DNA of 64,000 nt, from assembly GCF_018873765.1 (NCBI RefSeq), contig NC_057916.1, positions 25,591,001 to 25,655,000 on the forward strand, given 5' to 3'. Of the stretch, positions 21,591 through 32,522 are shown one piece after another. The DNA comes from Telopea speciosissima (Eukaryota > Streptophyta > Magnoliopsida > Proteales > Proteaceae). The notes beneath the pieces were generated by a model. It was not told where the DNA came from, searched no databases, and saw only the letters and a program-made list of their open reading frames with translations. Position 1 is the first letter of the stretch. Every line of letters starts with the position of its first letter. The position numbers were made by a program, and so were the translations under genes.

Positions 21591-22735
21591 TTCATGAAAA
21601 TTGAAAATTTGAGTTGGCCTTTTGGGGTAACTTGGATGTTGTTGTCAAAATAGGATGCGCGCCTAAATGTGAAACACGATGTACTAATTTATCATCGCCA
21701 CTACGGTGTACAACGTACTTGTTCATTGAAAAATAAAGACAATTTGTTGAAGTTGTTTTTAAAAGCAATTCGGGATTGATCTTTTGCCACATCTAGGTGG
21801 GATCAATTCCAGTTTGGATCCTCTATTGCCGAGCTGCCCGGCAGGACCGTGCTGCCTAGACACGGCGAGACGTGCAATGACCTTCTTACCTCTGTCCAAA
21901 CGCCTTGCTCGAGTGGGGGTAAGGCGGTCATTGCACACCTCAACATGTTTGGCAGCATGATCCTGCCGGACAGCTCGATAATAGATCGAGGATCTGAATC
22001 CGACAAATTCCACTAATAAGAAGGCCTCACTTTCCTTTGCTAATGTGTAAAATTTAGGCAGGATTTGCCGTCTCACTCGATCAGCTTCATCATTCCAACA
22101 CTGCCAATAGTGAAGAAACACTCAAACAGGCACCCACCAATATAAGGAGAAATAATTTCAATTTTAAGATCTCGTTCACATGGTCGATCAGGGGAGGGCG
22201 GTGTGAAACTTTGAGCTACAATTTGTGTTTTTCCAACTCACTTGTTTTAGGGCTACAGAGAGATGTCACCAAGCTCTTCATCTAAACTAATTGTGGGATT
22301 TATTTCTCTATACATACGAATACATAAAGATTTTGTCTATGCGTTAATGAATCACCAACATAAAATAGAGGGATCTACTCATATCGTTTACCATCGTATG
22401 CTGTGAGACGATTCTTTGACTCCCACCAAGCATGACAATGTTCGTTTTTGAATCTTTGTAACAATAACGAACAATGGAGCTTCTAGGTTTTTTCCTCTTG
22501 ATCTCCCATAATGTTTCTCAGTGATGGACCGATATGAAACTTAACATAGACATAGAAAAGACCCAGAGTCCTTTATATAGATACTATGATGCACTCCTCC
22601 CATTCAGGATTGTTATAATTGATAGTCTATAAGTTTCCTCAATTAAATCTAATTACTATGTTGAGACATATTTGATCAATAAATTATGCATGTTCCGGAA
22701 TCGAGGTTGTCAGTCAAAGAAATGCAAGAATATAA
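21591..22735. repeat. Upstream block of NAC locus 2
   Basis: Matches the ghost block at 4535-6125 nearly end to end, apart from a private insertion in each (fold-back MITE 21812-22001 here, hAT-like element there). No gene. Confidence 0.75.
21812..22001. mobile_element. Fold-back MITE of the GGATCC-hairpin family
   Basis: The arms include GGATCCTCTATTGCCGAGC and CGATAATAGATCGAGGATC, and CCCGGCAGGACCGTGCTGCC against GGCAGCATGATCCTGCCGG. The paralogous site at about 4775 lacks it and has the target once. Flanks are GATCAATTCCA (21801-21811) and GACAAATTCCA (22002-22012), a diverged direct repeat of up to 11 bp. Confidence 0.8.
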
Positions 22736-22774
22736 TTGACTTCCCCTTTGTATTGGTTTCATAAATACCTTTCT

Positions 22775-22993
22775 AGATTTTTGTATTTTCGAAAATACCT
22801 TTTAAAATCTCATTTTCTTTGCTGTCAACCTCCTAGAACTACAAGTTAGATTTTTGTATTTTCGAAAATACCTTTTAAAATCTCATTTTCTTTGCTGTCA
22901 ACCTCCTAGAACTACAAGTTAGATTTTTGTATTTTCGAAAATACCTTTTAAAATCTCATTTTCTTTGCTGTCAACCTCCTAGAACTACAAGTG
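22775..22993. repeat. Perfect 73-bp tandem triplication within a MITE arm
   Basis: A unit starting AGATTTTTGTATTTTCGAAA begins at 22775, 22848 and 22921. The three units appear identical apart from the last bases. The unit corresponds to one arm of the TGCTGCTACA MITE that also sits in intron 2 of the gene downstream. The array ends 260 bp upstream of the NAC locus 2 start codon. Confidence 0.9.
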
Positions 22994-23039
22994 TAACAGC
23001 AAAGTTTTATCCGGTTTAATTTGGGGATTTGAGGATCGT

Positions 23040-23252
23040 TGGACAAAACAAAACTATTAAGTATTAATTCTGGTTTTGATGAAATACTCGTCGCACCGCG
23101 TGAAAGTTTCTAGGAAAATGTTGATGGGTTTGCATTCTCCTCCCTCACTTCACAATATATCTCCTTTAAATTTAGAACACCTAAGCTAGGCACCCTATGA
23201 AGGTTGAAAGCTTCACTCACATATACATCAGAGAGAGAAAGAAAGAGAGAAT
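23040..23252 (+). promoter_or_regulatory. Conserved proximal promoter and leader of NAC locus 2
   Basis: It contains GCACCGCGTGAAAGTTTCTA (about 23094) and the CTCCTTTAAATTTAGAAC tract (about 23160), the conserved landmarks found before all four NAC genes. A GA-rich leader (23230-23250) precedes the start codon. Confidence 0.5.
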
Positions 23253-24921
23253 ATGGATAATAATTTGGCACTAGGTTTTCGTTTCTACCCAACAGAAGAA
23301 GAGCTGATCTCCTTCTATCTACGTAACAAGCTAGAAGGAACTACACCAGAGCTGGACCGGGTTATACCTGTTCTCGACATTTACGAGATGGATCCATGGC
23401 ACCTCCCTCGTAAGTATATATATATATATATATATCAGGAGATGGAGAGCTTTGCCATCTTCTTTTTAGTTTTCTGAATCTGTTTTTGTTGGTTCCAGAG
23501 TTTTCAGGAGAAGTGTGTCGTGGAGACCCAGAACAATGGTTCTTCTTTGTGCCAAGACAAGAGAGGGAAGCTCGTATAGGAAGAACGAGCCGAACCACCT
23601 ATTCCGGATACTGGAAAGCTACAGGCTCTCCTGGCTATGCTTACTCTTCAGGGAATCGGATCATTGGAATCAAGAAAACCATGGTGTTCTACAAAGGAAA
23701 AGTTCCTAATGGAACGAAAACTGAATGGAAGATGAACGAGTATCGAGCTATTTTAGCTGATAAAGCCTTTTCTTCTTCTTCAAATAGTGCAACTCCAAAT
23801 CGAATTGTGAGTAGAACAACACTAGCAAAATATATCTTTCCTTCATCTTGAGGCATCTAAAATTTAATATATTGTACTTTCTTAGAACAAAAAACAAGGC
23901 CTCCATTGTTTGTTGGTGTGGGGTGTCCCTTGCTCGGAAAAAAAGCATGCTGCTACACTTGTACAAGGTTGGCAGTCAGGGAAATGGAATTATTTACTTT
24001 CCCTTTGGATTCATAAATAATTGAATATCCTCCTAGGTTTTAGTATTTTTTAAAATATCCTTTAAGATTTTATTTCCTGTGACGAAATTTTGCTGCTACA
24101 CTTGTAGAAGGAATGTTCCTGCTACAAGGCTGGCAGCCAAGGAAATGAGATCGTAAAAGGTATTTTAGAAAATACAAAAACCTAGAAAAGTATTTATGAA
24201 CTCAAAGTAGAAATGCATTATTCCATTTTCTTGGCTGCCACCCTTGTAGCAAGAACATTCCTGCTTAAAGTGTAGCAGCAAATTTTTTTTCGTCTTACAG
24301 GCTCTAGGACTTGGCCTCAGGTTTGGCTTACAATGCTACACCACCAAAATATGTTAGGGAGAGAGAGGAGTCCGAACCTCTCTTAATCACGCAACTCTTG
24401 AATCTCAACAAAAGAAGCAACAAAATCAAGCTGAAGGGAAAACACCCAAAGAGGAACAAACTTCACTAGTTCACTTTCCTTGTTAACTAAAAAAACTACG
24501 TCTAGAATTGTCTGCCAAGACTAGTGAAAAATGACAAAAGAAAAAGATTAGATGATATGAAATAAGAATTAATTAGCTAGGTTTATATATATGAAGATTG
24601 GAAGTGATGAGAGACATTAATTAATTACAAATTTTGCAGTTACGGCACGAATATAGCTTGTGTCGTGTGTACGTAGGATCAGGGATCATGCGAGCATTCG
24701 ATCGACGACCCTCAGGAGCCACGACAAGCGAAATGGGAATGCATCTACACCAAGCGGCTTCTGGAACTGCGACGACCAGTGGGAGCGACCGGGATATGGC
24801 AACCGAATCTGATCATCACCAGAACCCACCAAAAATGGAGAAAAGCAGCTCCACAGGCAGCCGAGACGATGCTCCTCCTCCTCAGACTGGTGAAAGTACC
24901 GTACGTTTGGGAGATTTGTGA
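23253..24921 (+). CDS. NAC090-like: NAC domain transcription factor, ANAC090-type, locus 2 (frameshifted C-terminus)
   Basis: Exons 23253-23409, 23499-23806 and 24640-24921 join in frame, with donors GTAAGT and GTGAGT, to 248 residues. NAC subdomains are complete: [45 protein letters not shown] and [11 protein letters not shown]. The [20 protein letters not shown] region is typical of the ANAC090 group, for which a role as senescence and salicylate regulator is reported in Arabidopsis; transfer of that role is inference. Intron 2 is 833 bp, against 118 bp in locus 3, because of inserted MITEs. Near the end, a net 4-bp gain relative to locus 4 (around 24900) shifts the frame; the protein stops at TGA 24919-24921, while the ancestral tail LLEWENFN still reads in another frame to 24967. 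The DNA-binding part should be functional; the tail is altered. Confidence 0.8.
23948..24282. mobile_element. MITEs in intron 2 of NAC locus 2 (TGCTGCTACA family)
   Basis: One complete element lies at 24088-24282: it starts TTTGCTGCTACACTTGTAG and ends with the complementary CAAGAACATTCC...GTGTAGCAGCAAA; the arms are about 60 bp. A partial second copy begins TGCTGCTACACTTGTACAAG at 23948. The same family makes up 22690-23000. The insertions explain the size difference of this intron from its paralogues. Confidence 0.75.
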
Positions 24922-25446
24922 TGATCTTCAGTCCCTTTTGGAATGGGAAAACTTTAACCGGGATTAATTAATAGACTTAATTAATAGCTTTGGAAATTTT
25001 GAATATTGGTGTGAAATCGCAGCAAATGTAAACAAATTTAACTACATATTCAAGTTAAGCTTTTTTGTTTTGAGGAGTTGTTTTTACAGGTACCCAGTTT
25101 ACTCTTTCTGTTTTGAAACATCCCCAGGCTTCTGTTGAACATGGCCATGCATGCCACCTCAAACAAGTCTTTCGAAGCTTATCATGAATCATAGCTACTA
25201 CAACCTAGTTCTAATATGGTCATTCTTTACTTGCTCTTTAACCTTACCGATACCATTTGTATGGGGTGCAACTTAATTGGGCCCAAGAACCCAAGTATTC
25301 TAAAAGCTCGCCTGAGTATAGGTATACCATTTGTGGGTCAGACTTCAAGTTGAGGCTTCGGTTTCATCTTCTGACCAAAAATATATGCATGTATATGAGA
25401 TAGGTATACAGGACTATATATAGATGCAACATCTACCATTGATTAG
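24922..25446. other. 3' flank of NAC locus 2
   Basis: The stretch 24922-25060 aligns with 51300-51530 behind locus 4, so it includes the former C-terminal codons and the 3' UTR. I see nothing further up to 25446. Confidence 0.5.
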
Positions 25447-25870
25447 TGTCGTTGCCAGAATGTTGCTGGATGACGTGGAGACCTGCAAAAGGAAGAGGGT
25501 ACTGAAGAGGCTCGGAGCAGACTCCGTGGAGGGACTCTCCGATGCCAAAGTCAGTCCGGCAGAACAGTAAGAGAAGGGTACTGAAAGAATCAGAGTCAGA
25601 AAAAAGTGATCGTACTTCTTTGTGGTCCCCCTCCCTCTATATATAGGGTTTGCGATTATCGAGGCAGTGATGCTCCCCGCTTCAGTATGTCTCTCACTGG
25701 ACCCTTTGGTTGGGTTCCGTGTTCCCCAAGTTATGGAATTGTTTCCCGTTATAACTGCGTCAGGGATTAGAATCCAACTAGGAGTGTGGAGCATGGGGTT
25801 GGGAGTCGTGCGGCCCAAGTTACCCTCCACGTGTCCTATTCCCCTTGGTGGATCTTTGTTTGGTATAACA
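25447..25870 (-). mobile_element. Probable solo LTR (424 bp), minus strand
   Basis: On the minus strand it begins TGTTATACC and ends CTGGCAACGACA, i.e. TG...CA. The flanking 5-mers ATTAG (25442-25446) and AATAG (25871-25875) differ at one position. A minus-strand TATA-like TATATATAG lies near 25640, followed by GGAGAGTCCCTCC as in many plant gypsy LTRs. No internal region exists. The one-base mismatch in the target repeat keeps this below certainty. Confidence 0.6.
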
Positions 25871-26544
25871 AATAGAAAAGGGATGGGTGTGTCATGATTT
25901 GAAAATTAAGACCCTCAGATGTGGTGTTTGTTTCTCATCCTGTACTGAATTCGGAAAATCCTGAAAAATCGCTGTAGGCCCCGACTTTGCCTTGGGCATT
26001 CTAAAGTTGTCCTGGGTTGAGGATATCCCAGTCTGATTTCAGGCCGGGCAGGGCTGGACCAGGGCCGAGGATTACCTACCCATGAGATGATCCGAATTTT
26101 TCAGAAATATGGACCCAATACCTCTTGGTAAACTTGGATGGCATTCTAGATTATGGGTTATGGTAATAATGGGCTTAAAAAGGCCTATTGGATTGTTTAA
26201 AATGAAATGGGCTAATAGCTCAGCCCAAGTGTGTTAAAACATTGGGTTAGTAAACTGGGCCTCGTTTATACTAAAGACAGGCTTGAGGCTACATGAATTC
26301 CACAGCCTCATCTTTTTTATGAGTATTTTTCAAGAATAGAAATTTAGAAAATTATGATTTTGTTTTCCATTAATAATACATGAAGTACAACAAGATATAT
26401 TTTAGGTTTGGGTATTGTGATCATGGCGAGTTTTTGGCAACAAAAACTAATCAAACCTTTCCACTTTTCAAAATTGTGGTTTGAAAAGCTAATTTTTGCG
26501 CCTTCCAAGGGATGAGTTGAGCCGGGAACCAGGGATCGGAGAAA
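25871..26544. other. Intergenic sequence without a gene
   Basis: AT-rich with a GGCCCGG-poor centre. Nothing recognisable. Confidence 0.5.
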
Positions 26545-26727
26545 ACTATATTATTTGGTAAGAGTCACGTACATGGTTGAGCTGAGTTTTAATATTCTCC
26601 GTGTAAGGTGTAACACATGGTTACAGAATAAGTTGGAAAGTTTCAAAGGAGGAGAAGCGTAATGAAATGGGCATATCCTTGATGAGTTTACATAGTTAGG
26701 CCTAGGGTGCAACGGTGTGTCATGTGT

Positions 26728-27197
26728 GTACAGGACCATACTGCCAAGACACGGTAAGGCGGTAAATGATCGTCTTATCTCCATTTGGGCAAGGTATCCA
26801 GGCAGGAGTAAGGCGTGTGAAACCTAACACGATGCAGAGAACAATGGAAATCGTAAACACAATCACACAATGCGCATAAAGATTTACGTGGTTCGGCAAA
26901 GTTGCTTATGTCCACGGTGAGATGAGATCTGTTTCACTATCAATGGAGAATAGGGTTACAGTCGCTCATTCCTCACACCTCTCTCAAATTTTTTCAATAC
27001 TGGGAAAGAACTCTCGCTATAGATTTTTAACGAATACGCTATACAGGAAATTTACCGCGGCCCACGGAAACTCCACACAACAATCCATCATCAGAAGTCA
27101 AGACACCAAAACCTCAACAAGGCGGTCATTCCTCGCCTTATTGTGTCTTGACAATAAGGTCTTGCCGGACAGCTCCGCGATAGACGATTCAAATTGA
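26728..27197. mobile_element. Fold-back MITE interrupted by a solo LTR
   Basis: Outer parts 26728-26815 and 27120-27197 carry the GGATCC-hairpin family words (CCAAGACACGGTAAGGCGG, GGTCATTCCTCGCC, TTGCCGGACAGCTC). Copy A at about 6475 lacks the whole insertion. The MITE therefore entered after the duplication, and the LTR entered the MITE later. Confidence 0.65.
26816..27119 (+). mobile_element. Solo LTR (304 bp) nested in a MITE, 5-bp target duplication
   Basis: It begins TGTGAAACC and ends CCTCAACA. AGGCG flanks it at 26811-26815 and 27120-27124. The TTTACGTGGTTCGGC tract at about 26881 is common in plant copia and TRIM-type LTRs. No 5S rRNA-like segment is seen, so it is not an obvious Cassandra element. 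Confidence 0.8.
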
Positions 27198-29098
27198 GGC
27201 TGAACAGTTGAAGACGCTCTAATTAGTTCTTTCCAACAAGTCAAGAGTCTTAACCCCACACGACAAATTCCATGAAGAAAGACAAAAAAAAAAAAAAATT
27301 CTCTCTCTCTCTCTCTCCACTTTGGGTCCTCTACTATACTACAAAAAGGGAAGAAAGGAATTCCTTTCCTGGTAAACTATGAATACTGATTCTTAAGTCA
27401 AGATATTTAAACGCGGGGGTCCCCTATCTTATATTCTTCTTATGACTCTTCTTTCTCCATGGGGTGAGTTGACCAGTGAATGATGACTTTAATTTTAATG
27501 ATCCTCTCCCACGGTCATGTTTCCTGTTTTCTTATGACGCTTTTATGGCTTTATATGTTCCCTTCCTTCGATACTCTCTGTCTCATCATGCATGGTCATG
27601 GACCGAGCAATGCTTCAGTGCGTGTGGCCACTAAAATTCCGAACCCCCCAAGTTGTGATCATACCATCGCTGTCTACTTGTTCATTGTCATAAATACCCT
27701 TATATGTTGTTGTTACAACCGATGGAAATAGAGGATGTGGATCCCTTTGTAATTGTCCCCTCTTTTAAAATTCTCTTCTTTGTTGTTCATCATTTACTTC
27801 AGAATCCTAATGATTATAAAAGATTTTTTTTTTTAACTGTGGATTTGAAAATTTCACTTTCTTACCTATTAATTTCCCTTGCAATCAAATGAAACCTCAT
27901 ATATTTATGGCAAGGATTCATCCACCGTCCATGTACTAATTAGGGCAAATGGAAGTGGTGGGTTACTAATCATATAATAGATGATTTTATGAAGGACAGA
28001 GAATGTGTGTGGAATTTGCAGAACAACATTGTGTGGATCATTTTCCAATATATTTATTAAGTCGACCGTAAAATATGCCATGAATTACTCTCGACTCCAA
28101 TTCCTAAGGATTTTTTTGAGTTGCAAGAGAAATAAAGAGAAGAAAGTTAAACCAAATCATTATTAAAATAATATTTTTTAAAAAGGGCAAGAGATCATTC
28201 TCTGGTCGTGTGACCCCTACACCAGTGCATGGCCAATGAAATGAGATTTTTATTTCACCGGAGTAAGGTGTTAATTTTGCACCCTAGCTCTTATATTTGG
28301 GCACAAGAGCCACATGATGAGCAACTTGTTTTCTCCTTACATAATTATCAACTATTGTATGACCCACCCTAATGGTCGGTCCATATCTTCTAACCATGCA
28401 AACTTTAATATACTATAACTTTGGAAGGGCTTATGCCTTGTGAGTATAGAAATAAGCTTTTCTCGTCAGGTTTTAACCTAGCAGTAAGTTCTCATTCAGT
28501 TATGTGCCTAATGAGCCTCAATGTAGTATATGGACACTATATGGGGCTAGCTTAAAAGTGCTTGCTTTAACTCGTTCCATCAGCTCCTTGTTCCATTAGC
28601 TTTAAGTTTTTTAACGTATCGATCAAGTATCTAACATTTGGTAATAAAATTGAATACTATGTTATGGGTTTAAGTCACCAAAAAGACTTAGAGAAGGGCT
28701 ATCTAGAATATTGTAAACAGACAATTGTAGATCCAATTGGTTATTGGATCAATGCTTTGGTTCATGAAGTCATGGAGCACTCTACTGAGACGGATCCTTA
28801 TTAAAAAAAAATCCCTGCATTTTTCCATCCCTTACCGATTTCATGGCATATTGGGAATTACATTATTATTGAATTATACAGTCTAGATCTATAGAAAAAA
28901 AGGAACAAAAAAATGATAACAATTCCAAGAAAAATCTTGACTCGCATGGCAAATGTATAGATTTTTTCTTTCCAAGCGTAGGATTATGCATCACTACGTC
29001 TTATCTGAAAGGCCAAAATCTTGACTCTTTACAATGGAAAGGAAGAAGTTAAAATGAAATTCGAAGTAGCACACAGCTCTAAAAAAACTTAATTATTA
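27198..29098. other. Duplicated intergenic sequence upstream of NAC locus 3
   Basis: Collinear with 6490-8520. A CT microsatellite lies at 27300-27317. About 100 bp at 27565-27665 are absent from copy A. No gene. Confidence 0.6.
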
Positions 29099-29265
29099 GG
29101 GAAAAAGATCTTTGTCTGGGAGTGTGGCCTACACCAGTATTCCCATGAGTCTATCTCTCTCCACCCCATGTGAAAAGACACATTTGTCTCCTTGTTTTAA
29201 GAAAGAGAGATAGACAGATAGGAATGCTTGCATAGACCACACGCCCATACAGAAAATTGTTTCCC
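29099..29265. mobile_element. Fold-back MITE, CGGGAGTGTG family (copy B)
   Basis: Orthologous to 8530-8695, with the same perfect 9-bp flank TAATTATTA (29090-29098 and 29266-29274). Because both copies carry it, this insertion predates the segmental duplication, unlike the GGATCC-family copies. Confidence 0.85.
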
Positions 29266-29904
29266 TAATTATTAATAGGAGCATCTGTGCCCAAAGATAT
29301 ATGTAACCCAATTTAAGGAATAGGAAATAGGAAATAGGGATGAAGGACTAGGTCGTGATCCTTTGCTATTGCCTGCCCATGCAGCCTCATAAAGACAGAC
29401 GCAAAATGACCATCCAACTGCACCTGGGCAGCATGCTAGGGTAGTGGGTAGGGCGGTCATTTTGCCCCAGCCTGTGTGAGGCTGCACGTCGGCTGCTAGG
29501 GCAGCGGCAGCAGAGGGTTCAAATTGCTAAGGACTAGGGACGAAAGTACTAGGGAGGTGTTCCGCACTTTCATTGTTCATATTTTAGCTTACGAGGAACC
29601 TGGCATTGTCAGAGAGTGGGTAAATTCATCTTTATAAATATAAATCCCTTGAGATTCCTTTTCATTGCTCATGATTGGATCATTCATGACACGCGCAGAT
29701 GCAACAAACCTTCTCCATTTTGATTGAAAAAACCAAAAATTGATGATCATGATGGTGAAGAGAAAGAAAGAGTGTAGTGACATTACACCAGAAGAGGTAG
29801 GGAGATTGACTGATTCAACAAGGAGGAGGGTTATTTTAGGGATTTCACGGTTGGATAAAACAAAAATGAAGTATTGGTTTACCAAAAAATAAAAAAAGAA
29901 ATCC
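29266..29904. other. Upstream sequence of NAC locus 3 with a fold-back repeat
   Basis: Includes the second copy of the GCAGCC...GGCTGC fold-back at about 29370-29515. The site that carries a MITE in copy A (9053-9240) is empty here at about 29605. Confidence 0.6.
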
Positions 29905-30088
29905 TCATCGCACCGCGTGGAAGTTTCTACGCAAGCCCGTCGATGTCCCCTTCACTCGGTTGTCTACGTCTCCTTCTTCTTTTGCTTCCTTTGTAATTTG
30001 TCCAAGTAACTTCCTTCGATCACTACTTCGCAATCCTCTTTAAATTTTAAAACATCGAAGGCGAGAGAGAGAGAGAGAGAGAGGGGCA
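29905..30088 (+). promoter_or_regulatory. Conserved proximal promoter and leader of NAC locus 3
   Basis: GCACCGCGTGGAAGTTTCTA (about 29919) and GCAATCCTCTTTAAATTTTA (about 30030) are the landmarks shared by all four NAC loci. A GA repeat (30062-30084) ends 4 bp before the ATG. TTTAAATTT is a TATA-like candidate only. Confidence 0.5.
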
Positions 30089-31091
30089 ATGGATAATCTG
30101 CCACCAGGTTTTCGTTTCTACCCAACGGAGGAAGAGTTGATTTCCTTCTATCTACGTAACAAACTAGAAGGGACGAGACCAGAGCTGGACCGAGTTATTT
30201 CCGTTCTCGACATTTACTCCATGGATCCATGGCAGCTACCTCGTAAATATATATATCATCTATTTTCTTCTTCATGTCTCCCCTTCATATTTCAGAATGT
30301 GTTTTTCGATCTTATGTTTTTGGTTCCAGAATTTTCAGGAGAGGTGTGTCATGGAGATCCTGAACAATGGTTCTTCTTCACGCCAAGACAAGCGAGGGAA
30401 GCCCATGGAAGAAGACCCAACCGGACCACCAGTTCCGGATACTGGAAAGCTACTGGCTCTCCTGGCTACGCCTATTCCTCAGGGAATCGAGTCATCGGAA
30501 TGAAGAAAACCATGGTGTTCTACAAAGGAAAAGCTCCTAGTGGAAGGAAAACTGAATGGAAGATGAACGAGTACCGAGCTATCCTTGGACAACCACCCTC
30601 TTCTTCTTCAACTAATTCAACTCCAAATCCAATTGTGAGTAACTACGTACTTTATCCCTACTTACTAAATATAGCATTTTTTTGGCTCACACGGACATCG
30701 AGATCTCTTGTTATAAGGACTTGGGTAGAATTCATTCTTATAAATTTTGCAGTTACGGCACGAATATAGTTTGTGCCGTGTCTATGTAGGGTCGGGAAGC
30801 TTGCGAGCGTATGATCGAAGACCCTCAGGAACCGCGACAAGTGAGATAGAAATGCAATTACACCAAGCTGCTTCTTCTGGAGCTGGGACGAGCAGTGGGA
30901 GTGGGGACATGGCCATCACATCTCATCATCAGGATAGTTCATCCTCAGGCGGAGAAGATGCTCATCCTCCTCCTCCTCCTCCTCCTCCTCCTCCTCCTCC
31001 TCAGACTGGTGAAAATACCGATTGGGAGATGACAGATGAATATCTTGGGTCTCTGTTGGACTGGGAAAGCTTAAACTGGAATCAAGCTTAG
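30089..31091 (+). CDS. NAC090-like: NAC domain transcription factor, ANAC090-type, locus 3 (intact)
   Basis: Exons 30089-30242, 30330-30634 and 30753-31091 have GT donors and AG acceptors and encode 265 residues. NAC domain: residues 5-17 [13 protein letters not shown], 61-68 DPEQWFFF, 88-97 [10 protein letters not shown] region, 110-120 [11 protein letters not shown], 154-164 [11 protein letters not shown]. The family binds DNA as dimers in the nucleus. The tail is Ser/Gly/His-rich, holds a run of 12 prolines (about 225-236) and ends in an acidic, Trp-containing [15 protein letters not shown] segment, a plausible activation region (inference). The start is supported by the usual position of subdomain A and by the paralogues. 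Intron 1 is 87 bp, a multiple of three without a stop, so a retained form would stay in frame. It is the only undamaged member of the cluster. ANAC090 grouping rests on [11 protein letters not shown] and [10 protein letters not shown]. Confidence 0.93.
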
Positions 31092-31487
31092 AGCATTGCA
31101 AATTTTAAATATTGAAGTTATTAGATCGATCGATCACAGGAAATGTAAATATCTTAATTAAGTGGAATTTCGATATTACTAGCTAGCTTGTTTGTTTTGA
31201 GGAGGGTTTAGCAAGAGAAATTTCAACTAGTTTCATCTCAATTCCAAAAGGACCAATATTTCCAGTCAATATTATTATCCCGATCAACAAGGGGAGTCTG
31301 AATTAGTTATTAATTAGCGTAGATGAAAGAAAATATTAAAGGAGTAACATACTGTCCCTATATTTTATACTAAAATAACTCATGTTAATTCCAGTGACAA
31401 TTAAACTAAAGCTCATCACAATCTGCCTATAGCTAAAGTTGTAAATTGCAATACTTTGTAACTTTAATGTTGAAATGAACTTACGCT
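31092..31487. other. 3' flank of NAC locus 3
   Basis: AT-rich, collinear with 10770-11212. Probably 3' UTR and spacer. Confidence 0.5.
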
Positions 31488-32522
31488 AGGGGTGTAAGTT
31501 TGGCCCTGTCAGTCCTGACTCATCCTAAACCCGAACAGTGCCTGGGCCAGATTTTTCAACCCTGAGATCAGGATAGGGTTTCAATTTTAAAGCTCGAGGT
31601 CAAAGTCGGATCGGGCCAGGATTGAGGCCTCGAGATAAGCCCGGCTCGGCCCAACCCGACCCTAATTTTAGCATTATTCTAATTATGTTTAGTTATTTAC
31701 CATATATATGTATAAATTTACTATAAATCCTTTTTTTTTTATAATGATTATGTTTTAACTTTTTTGTTTGGTTAGAAATATTTTGGCTTTTTAGGGTTTC
31801 ATTTCCCCAATCTCAATTTCGCTTCACACTTTTAAAGTTTCACTCTCTCGTCTTTGTTTTCTGATTCTCTCCCAAGTCCCATGGCATTACCCTTCAATTT
31901 GCTCTGCAAGTTCCAATAACATAGGTAACCTCTCTCTCTCTCTCTCTCTCTCTGGTTTAGAGCACCTGAAACACCCGTGCGATCCAACATCCTGAAACCC
32001 CTTACTGAGTGAGTGTTAAGACGAAGAACAGTGGAATCTGGCAAATGTCAAGGCCTGAATCGAAGAACGAATAATCATTTATCATCAATAAGTGATGGAA
32101 GAATTTGTCTTTTTGACATTTGGAAATCCTCTTCCCCGTGCTTCCCTTTCTCCGTTCATCCCTCTTCATGCTTGAAACAAAGAGAATGCCCCATAAGAGA
32201 TTACATAACAGCATAGCACATTAGTTAAAGTGTTTCAACTTGAAAAGAACAAAAAAAAAAAAAAACAAACCCTTGTTTCAGTTACCAAAAAATAGACAAA
32301 CCCAGTTTGAGATGCAGAACTGGGATTTGGATGGAGAGAGGTTGAAGAATAGAGGGGGTTTTTTTATGAATTCAATCAGGGTTAGGGTCATTCAGGGCTA
32401 ACCTGGCCTGGTGCGGACCAATCAGGGCTAATCAGGGCAGGCTTGGACTGGGCTGAGCCCGGCAGGGTTGGACCTAGGTTGAGGTTTTTAATCACTGCCC
32501 AACCCGGCCCTGTTACCCCCCT
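31488..32522. mobile_element. Non-autonomous DNA element downstream of NAC locus 3 (copy B)
   Basis: Second copy of the element at 11213-12319, starting AGGGGTGTAAG and ending in GTTACCCCCC. Flanks AACTTACGCT and CATTTACGCT have diverged slightly. A CT microsatellite lies at 31929-31951. Confidence 0.55.

Noticed and set aside
22775..22993. Regular short repeats resembling a CRISPR array
   Set aside because: Units are contiguous without spacers, and the DNA is plant nuclear.
25622..25897. Open stretch of 91 codons
   Set aside because: It lies inside the probable solo LTR and has no protein-like features.
26816..27119. Cassandra-type TRIM carrying 5S rRNA
   Set aside because: No 5S-like promoter boxes were seen; only the widespread ACGTGGTTCGGC word is shared.
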